Shown: positions 46,599 to 54,601 of the stretch, one piece after another
Layout of the letters: each line of letters begins with the position of its first letter
Numbering within the stretch: the first letter of the stretch is position 1
Origin: Amycolatopsis aidingensis
GTDB lineage: Bacteria > Actinomycetota > Actinomycetes > Mycobacteriales > Pseudonocardiaceae
Reading direction: 5' to 3'
NCBI RefSeq assembly: GCF_018885265.1
Contig: NZ_CP076538.1
Location: 6,918,001-6,982,000, forward strand
Length of the DNA: 64,000 nt
The notes under the pieces: model-generated
What the model was told of the DNA's origin: nothing
Seen by the model: the letters and a program-made list of their open reading frames with translations, nothing else
Databases searched by the model: none
Translations under genes and position numbers: made by a program

Positions 46599-46681
46599 GC
46601 CCTGAACGTGGCGATCAGGACGTTCAACGTCGCGAACGGCACTTTTGGGACGTCTGACGTCGCGAAAGCCACGTTCAGGGC
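46599..46681. repeat. 83-bp hairpin element between convergent genes
   Basis: Perfect 14-bp terminal inverted repeat GCCCTGAACGTGGC (46599-46612) and GCCACGTTCAGGGC (46668-46681) around two units of about 30 bp. Same length and plan as 34550-34632. The outer nine stem bases are identical in both copies, but the inner five differ (GTGGC against GGCAC), with matching changes on the other arm. It starts nine bases past the acyltransferase stop. Confidence 0.9.
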
Positions 46682-46690
46682 TTGAGAGGG

Positions 46691-47716
46691 TCAGCGGAAG
46701 ACGCCGGTGCGCTGGGCGAGGCGGCGGTAGAGGGCCTGCTGGATGGACTCCCGGACCTGGTCGGTCAGGTTGAACACCAGCATCGGGTCCTCGGCCGCCT
46801 CGGCGGCGAGGTCCTCGGTGGCCAGCTCGGCGGTGCTGATCGGCTCGCCGAACTCGATCTGCCACTTGGTCGGCAGCGGGATTGCGCCGAGCGGGCCGAG
46901 CAGCGGGAAGAACGGCGTCACCGGGAAGTAGGGCAGGCCGAACAGCCTGGCCAGTGGCTTGATGTCGCCGATCTTCGGGTAGATCTCCTCGGCGCCCACG
47001 ATCGAGCAGGGCACGATCGGCACCCCGGTGCGCAGGGCGGCCGAGACGAACCCGCCACGACCGAACCGTTGCAGCTTGTACCGGGAGGAGAACGGCTTGC
47101 CGACGCCCTTGAAGCCCTCCGGCCACACCCCGACCAGCTCGCCGGAGCGCAGCAGCCGCTCGGCGTCCGGGTTGCAGGCCAGCGTCTGCCCCGACTTGCG
47201 GGCCAGCGCGCCGAGCATGGGCGTGCGGAAAACCAGATCCGCGCCGAGCATCCGCAGGTACCGCCGGTGCGGATGCTCGTCGTGCACGGCCAGTGCGGTC
47301 ATCAGCGAGTCCAGCGGGAGCACCCCGGAGTGGTTGCACACCACCAGCGCGCCGCCGTCCAGTGGGAGGTTGTGCACCCCGTGCGTGCTGACCCGGAACC
47401 ACTTCCGGTACAGCAACCGCAGTGGGGGAAGCAGCAGCATCTCGGTCAGCTCGGGGTCGAACCCGAACTCGTCCACCGGGTAGTCCCCGGTCAGCCGGTT
47501 GCGGACGAACTCGAGCGCCCGCACCAGTGCCTCCGGCAGGGACTCGGCGCCGAGCAGGTGCTCCGCCTCGTCCGCCGCGGCAGGCCGCTGGGGCAACGGC
47601 AGCACGGTGTCCGTGGGCTCCGCGGCCGCCCCCGTGGAGCGAGCGGGCGGTTCCGGCTGGGCCTGCCGGTCCCTGCCGTGCAGCGGGATGATCCGTGCCT
47701 CCGCTCCTTCGGTCAC
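46691..47716 (-). CDS. PlsC-family acyltransferase
   Basis: 341 residues. The acyltransferase core runs from about residue 120: VVCNHSGVLPLDSLM (catalytic His-Asp block, with a longer spacing than HX4D), then GVWPEGFKGVGKPFS (substrate block), and VPIVPCSIVGAEE. The first 90 residues are polar. A mycobacterial homologue (Rv0502) also neighbours galE2 and the ribosomal protein gene. The likely role is 1-acylglycerol-3-phosphate or another phospholipid acyl transfer; acceptor not proven. GTG start. Confidence 0.85.
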   Translation of the reverse strand: MTEGAEARIIPLHGRDRQAQPEPPARSTGAAAEPTDTVLPLPQRPAAADEAEHLLGAESLPEALVRALEFVRNRLTGDYPVDEFGFDPELTEMLLLPPLRLLYRKWFRVSTHGVHNLPLDGGALVVCNHSGVLPLDSLMTALAVHDEHPHRRYLRMLGADLVFRTPMLGALARKSGQTLACNPDAERLLRSGELVGVWPEGFKGVGKPFSSRYKLQRFGRGGFVSAALRTGVPIVPCSIVGAEEIYPKIGDIKPLARLFGLPYFPVTPFFPLLGPLGAIPLPTKWQIEFGEPISTAELATEDLAAEAAEDPMLVFNLTDQVRESIQQALYRRLAQRTGVFR

Positions 47717-47744
47717 GTCGCTCGCCTCGCTTCCCGCTCGCCAC

Positions 47745-48794
47745 TCACCGCCGGCCTGCCTGCCCGGTCGCCGCCGCGACCGTCACCTTGCCCACCAGGT
47801 TCGACAGCCGGTTCCCGTCCAGCACCGGTCGCAGCCCGCGGCCTGCGACGTAGTCGTCGAATGCCTCCCGGGTGGTCCACCGCGGGGTGTAGCCGAAGTT
47901 CTCCTTCAACCGGGTGGTGTCCACCACCCGGCCGAAGTTCAGCAGTCGCACCTGGTCGGCGGAGAAGTCGACCACACGGGCGCCGCGCAGCACCCGGCTG
48001 ACCGAGGGCACCGCCGTGCGCGGCATCGGCAGCTCGATCCGGCCCGCCCTGCGGATCGCCTGGGACAGGGTGATCACCCCGTCGCCACCGACGTTGAACA
48101 CGCCCGGCCTGTCCTGCAGGGTGGCCAGCTCGAGCATGGCCAGCGCGTCCGAGGTGTGCAGCAGCTGCATCCGCGCGTCGTAGCCGAGTACGGTCGGCAC
48201 CACCGGCAGGGCGAAGTACCGTGCCAGCACGGTGTCGGTATCCGGCCCGATCAGGTTGATGAACCGGGCCGTGGTCACGGTGAGGTCCGGCCGCCGCCGT
48301 TCCAGGCCACGGACATACCCCTCCATCTCCACCGCGTCCTTCGCGTAACCGCTGGTGGAGGTCGGGATCAGCTCGGAATCCTCGGTGAACACCGCTGGCG
48401 AGCGCGGACCGGCGCCGTAGACGGCCGCGGTGGACTTGACCACCAGCTTGCGCACCCGGGGAGAGCGCTGGCAGGCGGCCAGCAGCCGCATGGTGCCGAT
48501 GACGTTGACCTCTTTGATCGCGGTGCGCCTGCCGGGGCCAGCGGGGTGCACGGTGGTCGAGGCGTGCACCACGGTGTCCACCTTGGCGGAGCTGATGACC
48601 TTCGCGATCAGCGGGTTGCGGATGTCCGCGCGGACGAACTCGGCGTGCCCCATCCGGCGCAGCACCGACCTGCGCGGCGGCGTGATGTCCACGCCGATCA
48701 CCCGTTCCAGGTCGGGGTTGTTGCCGAGCCTGGCGAGCAGGCGGCCGCCAAGCTCACCACCGACGCCGGTCACCAGCACGATATTGGACGGCAT
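47745..48794 (-). CDS. NAD-dependent epimerase/dehydratase (GalE-like SDR)
   Basis: 349 residues of the extended short-chain dehydrogenase family. The cofactor motif VLVTGVGGELGGRLLARL (about 6-23), then ADIRNP, VVHASTTV, and STAAVYGAG with the catalytic SGYAKDAVEMEGY (Tyr about 162, Lys 164). Substrate unclear; relatives are annotated as UDP-glucose 4-epimerase. AAGGGG lies about five bases before the ATG at 48794. Lies downstream of bS22 beyond a terminator-like hairpin. Confidence 0.87.
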   Translation of the reverse strand: MPSNIVLVTGVGGELGGRLLARLGNNPDLERVIGVDITPPRRSVLRRMGHAEFVRADIRNPLIAKVISSAKVDTVVHASTTVHPAGPGRRTAIKEVNVIGTMRLLAACQRSPRVRKLVVKSTAAVYGAGPRSPAVFTEDSELIPTSTSGYAKDAVEMEGYVRGLERRRPDLTVTTARFINLIGPDTDTVLARYFALPVVPTVLGYDARMQLLHTSDALAMLELATLQDRPGVFNVGGDGVITLSQAIRRAGRIELPMPRTAVPSVSRVLRGARVVDFSADQVRLLNFGRVVDTTRLKENFGYTPRWTTREAFDDYVAGRGLRPVLDGNRLSNLVGKVTVAAATGQAGRR

Positions 48795-48934
48795 GCGACC
48801 CCTTGCACAGCTGTGGGTACCGGGTACACGAGCCCGCACCGGGTGGAAACTCGCCTTGACGCGCCCTGGATGCTACCGCGCGCGGGCCGGCCAGGTGAGG
48901 GGCCTAACACGCTGTTAACCCAGCTCACGCACAA

Positions 48935-48963
48935 ACGGCCCGTCCATCCACGGGACGGGCCGT
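48935..48963 (-). terminator. Hairpin downstream of bS22
   Basis: ACGGCCCGTCC (48935-48945) and GGACGGGCCGT (48953-48963) form a perfect 11-bp stem with a 7-base loop. On the minus strand it is followed by TTTGTG. It lies 23 bases after the bS22 stop and should separate that gene from the epimerase gene. Confidence 0.65.
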
Positions 48964-48985
48964 CGGTTTCGGTGTCGAGTGGCCG

Positions 48986-49087
48986 CTACTTGCCCTGCTT
49001 GCGACGCTGCACCCGGGTACGGCGCAACAGCTTGCGGTGCTTCTTCTTGGACATACGCTTGCGGCGCTTCTTGATCACCGAACCCAC
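48986..49087 (-). CDS. Small ribosomal subunit protein bS22 (AURKAIP1/COX24-domain)
   Basis: 33-residue very basic protein, [20 protein letters not shown] then [13 protein letters not shown]. This matches the actinobacterial bS22 protein (mycobacterial Rv0500B) that binds the 30S subunit and carries the COX24-type domain. AAGGAG lies seven bases before the GTG at 49087. It is co-oriented with the excisionase-like gene and has its own hairpin terminator, so it can be expressed strongly by itself. Confidence 0.95.
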   Translation of the reverse strand: MGSVIKKRRKRMSKKKHRKLLRRTRVQRRKQGK

Positions 49088-49207
49088 GGGTGCTCCTTCA
49101 TGTCGTTCGTTGGGGTCACGCGGGACAGCGCGTCGTCCAACCAGGAGCGCATCTGCCACGATCGGCCTATCAGGTTACCGTGGCCGGTCGTGGCGGTCGT
49201 GACGCCC

Positions 49208-49423
49208 CTACCCGACGTCGAAGTACGCCCCTTCCAGGTAGTCGTGCACCGCCTTCTCCGGCACGCGGAACGACTTGCCGACCCGCACGGCGGGCAGCTC
49301 ACCCGAGTGCACCATCCGGTAGACGGTCATCTTGGATACCCGCATTATCGTGGCCACCTCGGCGACCGTCAGAAACTGGACCTGCCGGGGTGGCGGCACG
49401 TCGTCCTTCTTGTTCTGCGGCAT
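49208..49423 (-). CDS. Excisionase/BldC-fold DNA-binding protein
   Basis: 71 residues: FLTVAEVATIMRVSKMTVYRMVHSGELPAVRVGKSFRVPEKAVHDYLEGAYFDVG, a MerR-type winged helix like excisionases and BldC, with no effector domain. It corresponds to mycobacterial Rv0500A next to proC. It is not a phage excisionase: no integrase or att site is near. Targets unknown. ATG at 49423. Confidence 0.9.
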   Translation of the reverse strand: MPQNKKDDVPPPRQVQFLTVAEVATIMRVSKMTVYRMVHSGELPAVRVGKSFRVPEKAVHDYLEGAYFDVG

Positions 49424-49567
49424 AATTCACCGTGTCCTTCGACACATGTCGCGCCGCTCGGCTTCCCCACCGGGCGGTACCGACACGCACGTGCTCATTC
49501 GAGGGTAGCGGGACACGTGGGGCCGATGCGACGGTTGGCGCGAACTTTGCCCCGACCGGCGAGACGG

Positions 49568-50380
49568 TCAGCCGGTTTGTTGCGCCTTTCCGAGCTCCAC
49601 CGAGCGATCCCTGGCGGCCTCGATCGCGGCGAGTAGCGCGGCCCGCACTCCGTGTCGTTCCAGCTCGCGGATCGCGTTGATGGTGGTGCCGCCCGGCGAG
49701 GTCACCGCCTCGCGCAGGGTGACAGGGTGCTGGCCGGTGTCGGACAGCATCTTCCCCGCTCCCACCGCCGACTGGATGATCAGCTTCTCCGCGACCGCAC
49801 GCGGGAGGCCGAGCAGGATACCCGCGTCGATCATGGCCTCGACCAGGAAGAAGAAGTACGCAGGCCCGGAGCCGGAGAGAGCGGTGACGGCGTCCTGCTG
49901 CGCCTCGGGTACCCGGACCACGCTGCCGACGCAGGACAGCAGCTCCTCCACCAGCGCGAGCTGTTCTGCGGTGGCGTGCCTGCCTGCGGAGATCACGCTC
50001 ATCGCCTCGCCGACCACCATCGGGGTGTTCGGCATCACCCGGACCACGGGGGTGCCCTCGGCCAGCCTGCGTTCGTACAGCGCGGTGGGCAGGCCGGCGC
50101 ACAGCGAGACCACCAGCGAGTCCGGGCCGGCCAGCGGGGCCAGCTCGTCCAGCAGCGGCTCGATGTCCTGCGGCTTCACCGCGACCACCAGCACCTCGGC
50201 CCGCTTGGCCGCCTCCGGCACGGTCACCGCGGCCACCCCATACCGCTGGGTGAGCTCGGCGGCTCGCTCCTCGTGCCGTTCGGTGAACATCAGGTCCTCG
50301 GCCCGGCGCCCGCCGTGCAGCAACCCGCCCAGCAACGCCTCACCGATCTTGCCCGCGCCCAGTACCGCGATGGTGGTCAT
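49568..50380 (-). CDS. proC: Pyrroline-5-carboxylate reductase
   Basis: 270 residues. NADPH motif IAVLGAGKIGEALLGGLL (residues 3-20), VVAVKPQDI, MPNTPMVVGEAMSVI and the C-terminal signature GSGPAYFFFLVEAMIDAGILLGLPRAVAEKLI...ATGAGKML-like VGAGKMLSDTGQHPVTLREAVTSPGGTT. Last step of proline synthesis. Interestingly, the proline dehydrogenase gene lies two genes upstream, so making and breaking of proline are neighbours. Confidence 0.97.
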   Translation of the reverse strand: MTTIAVLGAGKIGEALLGGLLHGGRRAEDLMFTERHEERAAELTQRYGVAAVTVPEAAKRAEVLVVAVKPQDIEPLLDELAPLAGPDSLVVSLCAGLPTALYERRLAEGTPVVRVMPNTPMVVGEAMSVISAGRHATAEQLALVEELLSCVGSVVRVPEAQQDAVTALSGSGPAYFFFLVEAMIDAGILLGLPRAVAEKLIIQSAVGAGKMLSDTGQHPVTLREAVTSPGGTTINAIRELERHGVRAALLAAIEAARDRSVELGKAQQTG

Positions 50381-50408
50381 ACCGGGAAACTACCTCCCCC
50401 GTGCAAAG

Positions 50409-51230
50409 TCAGGGGGCGGGGGACAGCGCCAGCTGGCGGGCCTGGCAGACCAGGCGGCCCTGGGCGTCGACCACGGTGGCGTCGGAGTCGAACCAGCCCT
50501 CCTGGATCGCCCGGCAGTCCACCTGGACCCGCAGCCAGCCGGCCACCGGGCGGGTACGCACCAGGGCGGTCAGCTGCGCGGTCGGGGCCCAGCCGAACCG
50601 CCCGATGTTGAACACCACCGGCGGGTTGATGTCGCCTGCCAGCAGGGCGAAGAACGGGTCGGGGTCACCCTCCCGCGGGCGGACCCACAACCGCATCCGC
50701 GGCGGGTCGCCGGAGCGACCGGAGACGTAGCCCGCGGTATGCGGGTCCAGCCGCACCTCACAACCCTTGGCCAGGTCGAACGCGCCCTCCGGGGTGTCCC
50801 CGGACAGCACCACCGCACCGGACGGCGGCTCGGCAGGCAGCGCGGGCACATCGGCCCACACCGGCCTGCGGATCGGCAGCCTGCCCGCGGTGACCCTGGC
50901 CTCCACGCAGCTGCGCCCGCGTTGCTCCAGGTGGACCGCGGCAACCGTGGCCCTGCGGCCGACCTTGCGGATCTCGGTGCGCAGCAGCACCGGGCCGATC
51001 GCGGGCGGCTGCAGGAACTCGGCGCTGACCGCCAGCGGGTCGGCCGGTGGCTCGCCCCGTTCGGCCAGGCTGGCCAGCGCCGTCCTGGCCAGCAGGGCGA
51101 TCATGAACCCGCCGTGCGGGTGGCCGCCGACCGTCCACTCCTGCCGCAGATCCGCGGTGAACGTGCCGTCGCCAAGCGACCGGGGAACACACGCCGCGCC
51201 GAAGGCCGCGGCACCATCAGAGCTGTTCAC
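50409..51230 (-). CDS. Thioesterase-family (hot-dog fold) protein
   Basis: 273 residues, a double hot-dog arrangement: GTFTADLRQEWTVGGHPHGGFMIALLARTAL at the N-terminus (about 23-53) and VFNIGRFGWAPTAQLTALVRTRPVAGWLRVQVDCRAI in the C-terminal half. Acyl-CoA thioesterase-like proteins of this length are widespread in actinobacteria (compare Rv0499). Substrate unknown. The GTG at 51230 overlaps the proline dehydrogenase stop (GTGA), so the two are coupled. Confidence 0.82.
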   Translation of the reverse strand: MNSSDGAAAFGAACVPRSLGDGTFTADLRQEWTVGGHPHGGFMIALLARTALASLAERGEPPADPLAVSAEFLQPPAIGPVLLRTEIRKVGRRATVAAVHLEQRGRSCVEARVTAGRLPIRRPVWADVPALPAEPPSGAVVLSGDTPEGAFDLAKGCEVRLDPHTAGYVSGRSGDPPRMRLWVRPREGDPDPFFALLAGDINPPVVFNIGRFGWAPTAQLTALVRTRPVAGWLRVQVDCRAIQEGWFDSDATVVDAQGRLVCQARQLALSPAP

Positions 51231-52153
51231 GAACGGCTGACCAGCGCGCGAAGGAAGAACGCCGTGTTCGCGGGTCGCTCGGCCAGTCTGCGCATCAGGT
51301 ACCCATACCATTGCTCGCCGTAGGGCACGTAGACCCGAACAGTCTCGCCATCGGCGGCCAATCGCAGCTGCTCGTCCGGGCGGACCCCGTACAGCATCTG
51401 GTACTCGTAACTCCCCTGTTTGCGCCCGTACCACCGGACCCGTTCGCCCAGCACCGCGATCAGCCGCGGATCATGGGTCGCGAACATCGGATAACCACCC
51501 CCTTCGAGCAGCACGTTCGCACAACGCACGTAGCTGAGATCCACCTGGTGACCGTCCGCGAAGGCCACCGTGGCCGGCTCGGCGTAGGCGCCCTTGCACA
51601 ACCGCACCCTGGACTCCGGCACCGCGAGCGCCGCGGCGTCCGCCTCGGTGCGCCGCAGGTAGGACTGCAGTACCGCGCCTGCCCACGGCCAGGCCCGGCG
51701 CAGCTCGGCGAGCGCGGCCAGGGTGGCGTCGGTGGTGGTGTGGTCCTCCATGTCCAGGGTCACCGTGGTGCCGCACTGCTCGGCCGCGGCGCAGATCCGG
51801 TAGGCGTTGTCCACGGCCAGCTTCTCGTCCAGCTCCTGGCCGACGGCGGACAGCTTTACGCTGACCTCGGCGCGATCGGCGAGTCCCTCGGCGTGCAGCC
51901 GGTCCAGCAACGCGAGATAGGCCTGCACGGTGCGCTCGGCCTGGCTGGTGTCGGCGGTGTGCTCCCCGAGGTAGTCGAGGCTGGCGTGCAGCCCGTCCCC
52001 GGCCAGCCTGCGGACCACCTCGACCGCCTCGGCCGTGCTCTCCCCCGCGACGAAACGGTTCACCACGCCGCGGGTACCGGGGGCGGTCGCCACGGCGCGA
52101 CGGATCGCATCGCTGCCCGCGGCCGCGAGAATCAACGAACGCAGTGGATTCAC
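51227..52153 (-). CDS. Proline dehydrogenase
   Basis: 308-residue flavoenzyme of the monofunctional PutB type. LDYLGEHTADTSQAERTVQAY, VSVKLSAVGQELDEK, VTLDMEDHTTTDATL, VLQSYLRRTEAD, RLCKGAYAEP and the end YGEQWYGYLMRRLAERPAN are all conserved. Oxidises proline to pyrroline-5-carboxylate and passes electrons to the quinone pool. The partner P5C dehydrogenase is not in the window. A GTG start is used at 52153. Confidence 0.93.
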   Translation of the reverse strand: MNPLRSLILAAAGSDAIRRAVATAPGTRGVVNRFVAGESTAEAVEVVRRLAGDGLHASLDYLGEHTADTSQAERTVQAYLALLDRLHAEGLADRAEVSVKLSAVGQELDEKLAVDNAYRICAAAEQCGTTVTLDMEDHTTTDATLAALAELRRAWPWAGAVLQSYLRRTEADAAALAVPESRVRLCKGAYAEPATVAFADGHQVDLSYVRCANVLLEGGGYPMFATHDPRLIAVLGERVRWYGRKQGSYEYQMLYGVRPDEQLRLAADGETVRVYVPYGEQWYGYLMRRLAERPANTAFFLRALVSRS

Positions 52154-52232
52154 GACAGGAACTGTACGTGTTCTGTCCCTGTCACCGGCTGACCGGCACC
52201 GCGCACAACCAGTCGGTTGATGTCACTCGCGC

Positions 52233-53036
52233 TCACTGGCCCAGATGCAACCGGGCGAACAGCAGCGCCTCGGCCAGGTCCCTGACCCGCCGGGCCTGCT
52301 GGCCTGCCCTGCGGGTGTTCACCTCGAGCACGACCTGGCCGGCGAAACCGCTGGTCGTGAGCTTCTCAAGGAGCTCGGCGCAGGGCTGGTTGCCATGCCC
52401 GGGCACCAGGTGCTCATCCTTGGGCAAACCGGTGCCGTCGGCGAGGTGCACATGGGTGAGCCCGGCACCCATCCGCTCGGCAAGGGCCAGCGGATCCATC
52501 CTGGCGGCCGCGGTATGCGAGAGGTCCAGGGTGTAGTTGCGGTAGCCGACATCGGTGGGGTCGATGGACGGCCGGAAGGCGGACACCCTGCTGTGCCGCC
52601 CGCCGCCGGGCGGGCGGACCTTGAACATGTTCTCCACCGCCACCGCGACCCCGCTGGTCTCCTCCAGCTCGGTGACCAGGTCGGCGAAGGACTCGGCGTA
52701 GCGGCGCTGCCAGCGAAACGGCGGATGCACCACCACCGTGCGCGCACCGAGTTCGAGAGCGGCGTCCACGGTGCGGCGCAGCCGGACCTCCGGGTCCGGG
52801 GACCACACCCGCTGGGTGATCAGCAGCGAGGGGGAGTGCAGCGACAGCACCGGCATCCCGGTGTCGGCCGACCAGCGGCGCAACGCCTGCACGTCCTGGC
52901 TGACCTGGTCCACCCAGACCATCACCTCGACGCCGTCGTAGCCCAGTTCGGCGGCGAGCTCGAACCCGGCGCCGGCCCGTTGCGGCCACACCGAGGCGGT
53001 GGACAACCCGACCGGGATCGGGTGCGGTTCGGTCAT
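52233..53036 (-). CDS. Sugar phosphate isomerase/epimerase-like TIM barrel protein
   Basis: 267 residues, xylose isomerase-like TIM barrel: LGYDGVEVMVWVDQVS, LSLHSPSLL, VVVHPPFRWQ, VAVENMF, TLDLSHTAAARMD, THVHLADGTGLPKDEHLVPGHG and VVLEVNTR carry the usual metal-ligand His, Glu and Asp positions. Homologue of mycobacterial Rv0498 next to ppx; reaction unknown. ATG at 53036 is separated by five bases from the proline-repeat protein gene. Confidence 0.85.
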   Translation of the reverse strand: MTEPHPIPVGLSTASVWPQRAGAGFELAAELGYDGVEVMVWVDQVSQDVQALRRWSADTGMPVLSLHSPSLLITQRVWSPDPEVRLRRTVDAALELGARTVVVHPPFRWQRRYAESFADLVTELEETSGVAVAVENMFKVRPPGGGRHSRVSAFRPSIDPTDVGYRNYTLDLSHTAAARMDPLALAERMGAGLTHVHLADGTGLPKDEHLVPGHGNQPCAELLEKLTTSGFAGQVVLEVNTRRAGQQARRVRDLAEALLFARLHLGQ

Positions 53037-53041
53037 CGCAC

Positions 53042-54601
53042 CTATCTCGAGACCAGCAACAACGCGGCGGGCGATACCGTGACCACCAGCCCGACCAGCA
53101 GGGCCAGCACGGTGGTCTGCAGGTCCTCGGCCCGGCGCACCTTGCGCACGATCAGCACCAGCCCGACGGTCACCACCAGCGCGGCGACCAGGGCCGCAGC
53201 CGGGAGCCGGGTCCACAGCCAGTTGAAGCCGAGCCAGACCCCGGCACCACCGACCACCCCGAGGGCGAGCTGCCCGGCCAGCGCCAGCCACTGCTTGGCG
53301 GGCGAGTCGTCCTCGTCCTCCTCGGCCTCGGCCAGTTCCTCGGCCTCGGTGAAGCCGTCCTCGTCCGTACCGTCCATCGCGGGTTCGAGCGGCTCGTCAT
53401 CGGCGTAGTCGTACTCGTCCGGGCGCAGGTCGGCCTCACGCAGCGGATCGTCGAGCGGATCGCCGTAGTCGTCCAGCCCTTCCGGCGAGTAGGTGTCCAC
53501 CCCGGAGTCGGCCAGCGGGTCGTCCGTCGGCACGAACCCCTGGGTCGGCGGGCCGCCGTCGAGGTCACCGGCCGGGCCCGCTTCGGCGGGCGCGACGGCA
53601 GGCATGGCCCCGACCTCGGTGTCGTCCAGCTGCGTCTTGCGCCTGCGTTCCCGCCAGCCCGCGAGCCCGGCAGGCGGCTCATCCGGCTCCGGCTCGGCGG
53701 GGGCCGAGCCGTTCTGACCCGGTGCGACGTCGCCGACAACGGGGAACTGCTCGGTATGCGATTCCGGCTCCGGCTGCGGGGCGGCCCGGCGCATCGGCCT
53801 GCGCCCGCGGGCGGGGGCACCGGGCGGAACCGGGTAGCCACCGGTGGCCATCCGGCCCGGCGGCGGGGGCGGGGGCTGTTCCGGAGCCTCCGGCTCGGCC
53901 TCCTCCAGCCCGTCCAGCCGGGCCGAGAGGGAACCTGCGGGCGGGGGCGGTGGCTGCTGGCCCCGCCCCGGGGCCCTGGCAGGCGGCTCCTGCTGTCCAG
54001 CCGGCGGCTGCTGCACCAGGTTCCGGCCACGGTGCGGCAGCGGTGGCCGGGACATGGCACCGGAGTCCTGTTGCGGGGGCCGGGGCATGGCACCGGAATC
54101 CTGCTGCGGCGGGCGCGGCATCGGCCCCGAGTCCTGTTGTGGCGGACGCGGCCGTTGGCCGGTGTCCTGGTGCGGCGGGCGCGGCGGCGCGCCGGGGTCC
54201 TGCTGCGGGGGCCGGGGCATGGCACCCGAATCCTGCTGCGGCGGGCGCGGCGGCGGGCCAGGCTCCTGGCGCGGGGGGCGGGGCAGTGCGCCGGACTCCT
54301 GCTGCGGCGGGCGGCCCGGCTCGGGCTGGGGTGGCGGAGGCGGAGGCGGCGCCGGGGCGCGGCCCTCCGGTTCCGGCTGCCTGCGCGCGTTGCGCCGGGT
54401 GGGCGGGGGCGGACCCTCCGCCTGGATTCTGTCGATGATCGCCTGCGGTGCGGTGTCGCCGATGCCGGGCTGCTCGTCGGCCTCGTCCTCGGCAGCACGA
54501 CGACGGCGGCGGCGTGGCGCGCCGCCGACCTGACCGCCGTGCTGGGCGAGCAGTTCAGCCACGGTCTTCTGTGGCTGCTCGCCTCCGCTTTCTCGCGTCA
54601 T
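53042..54601 (-). CDS. Proline-rich repeat membrane protein
   Basis: 519 residues. A basic/acidic N-terminus (about 1-95) is followed by eight 11-residue units of the type RPPQQDSGAMP (about 97-184), more proline-rich linker, an acidic region (about 330-425), and two C-terminal helices (WLALAGQLALGVVGGAGVWLGFNWLW and AAALVAALVVTVGLVLIV) with a third at the end. The membrane end matches mycobacterial Rv0497; the repeats do not. The ATG at 54601 overlaps the ppx stop (ATGA), and another ATG lies three codons upstream. Confidence 0.82.
   Translation of the reverse strand: MTRESGGEQPQKTVAELLAQHGGQVGGAPRRRRRRAAEDEADEQPGIGDTAPQAIIDRIQAEGPPPPTRRNARRQPEPEGRAPAPPPPPPPQPEPGRPPQQESGALPRPPRQEPGPPPRPPQQDSGAMPRPPQQDPGAPPRPPHQDTGQRPRPPQQDSGPMPRPPQQDSGAMPRPPQQDSGAMSRPPLPHRGRNLVQQPPAGQQEPPARAPGRGQQPPPPPAGSLSARLDGLEEAEPEAPEQPPPPPPGRMATGGYPVPPGAPARGRRPMRRAAPQPEPESHTEQFPVVGDVAPGQNGSAPAEPEPDEPPAGLAGWRERRRKTQLDDTEVGAMPAVAPAEAGPAGDLDGGPPTQGFVPTDDPLADSGVDTYSPEGLDDYGDPLDDPLREADLRPDEYDYADDEPLEPAMDGTDEDGFTEAEELAEAEEDEDDSPAKQWLALAGQLALGVVGGAGVWLGFNWLWTRLPAAALVAALVVTVGLVLIVRKVRRAEDLQTTVLALLVGLVVTVSPAALLLVSR
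54050..54313. repeat. In-frame 33-bp minisatellite, eight units
   Basis: Eight consecutive 33-bp units encode RPP-x-Q-(D/E)-x-G-x-x-(P/S) in the gene at 53042-54601. The units match imperfectly; the strongest pair codes RPPQQDSGAMP twice. Since 33 is a multiple of three, gain or loss of units keeps the frame. Confidence 0.85.

Noticed and set aside
49208..49423. Phage excisionase and hence a prophage remnant
   Set aside because: No integrase, att repeats or phage genes nearby; the gene is a conserved actinobacterial neighbour of proC.
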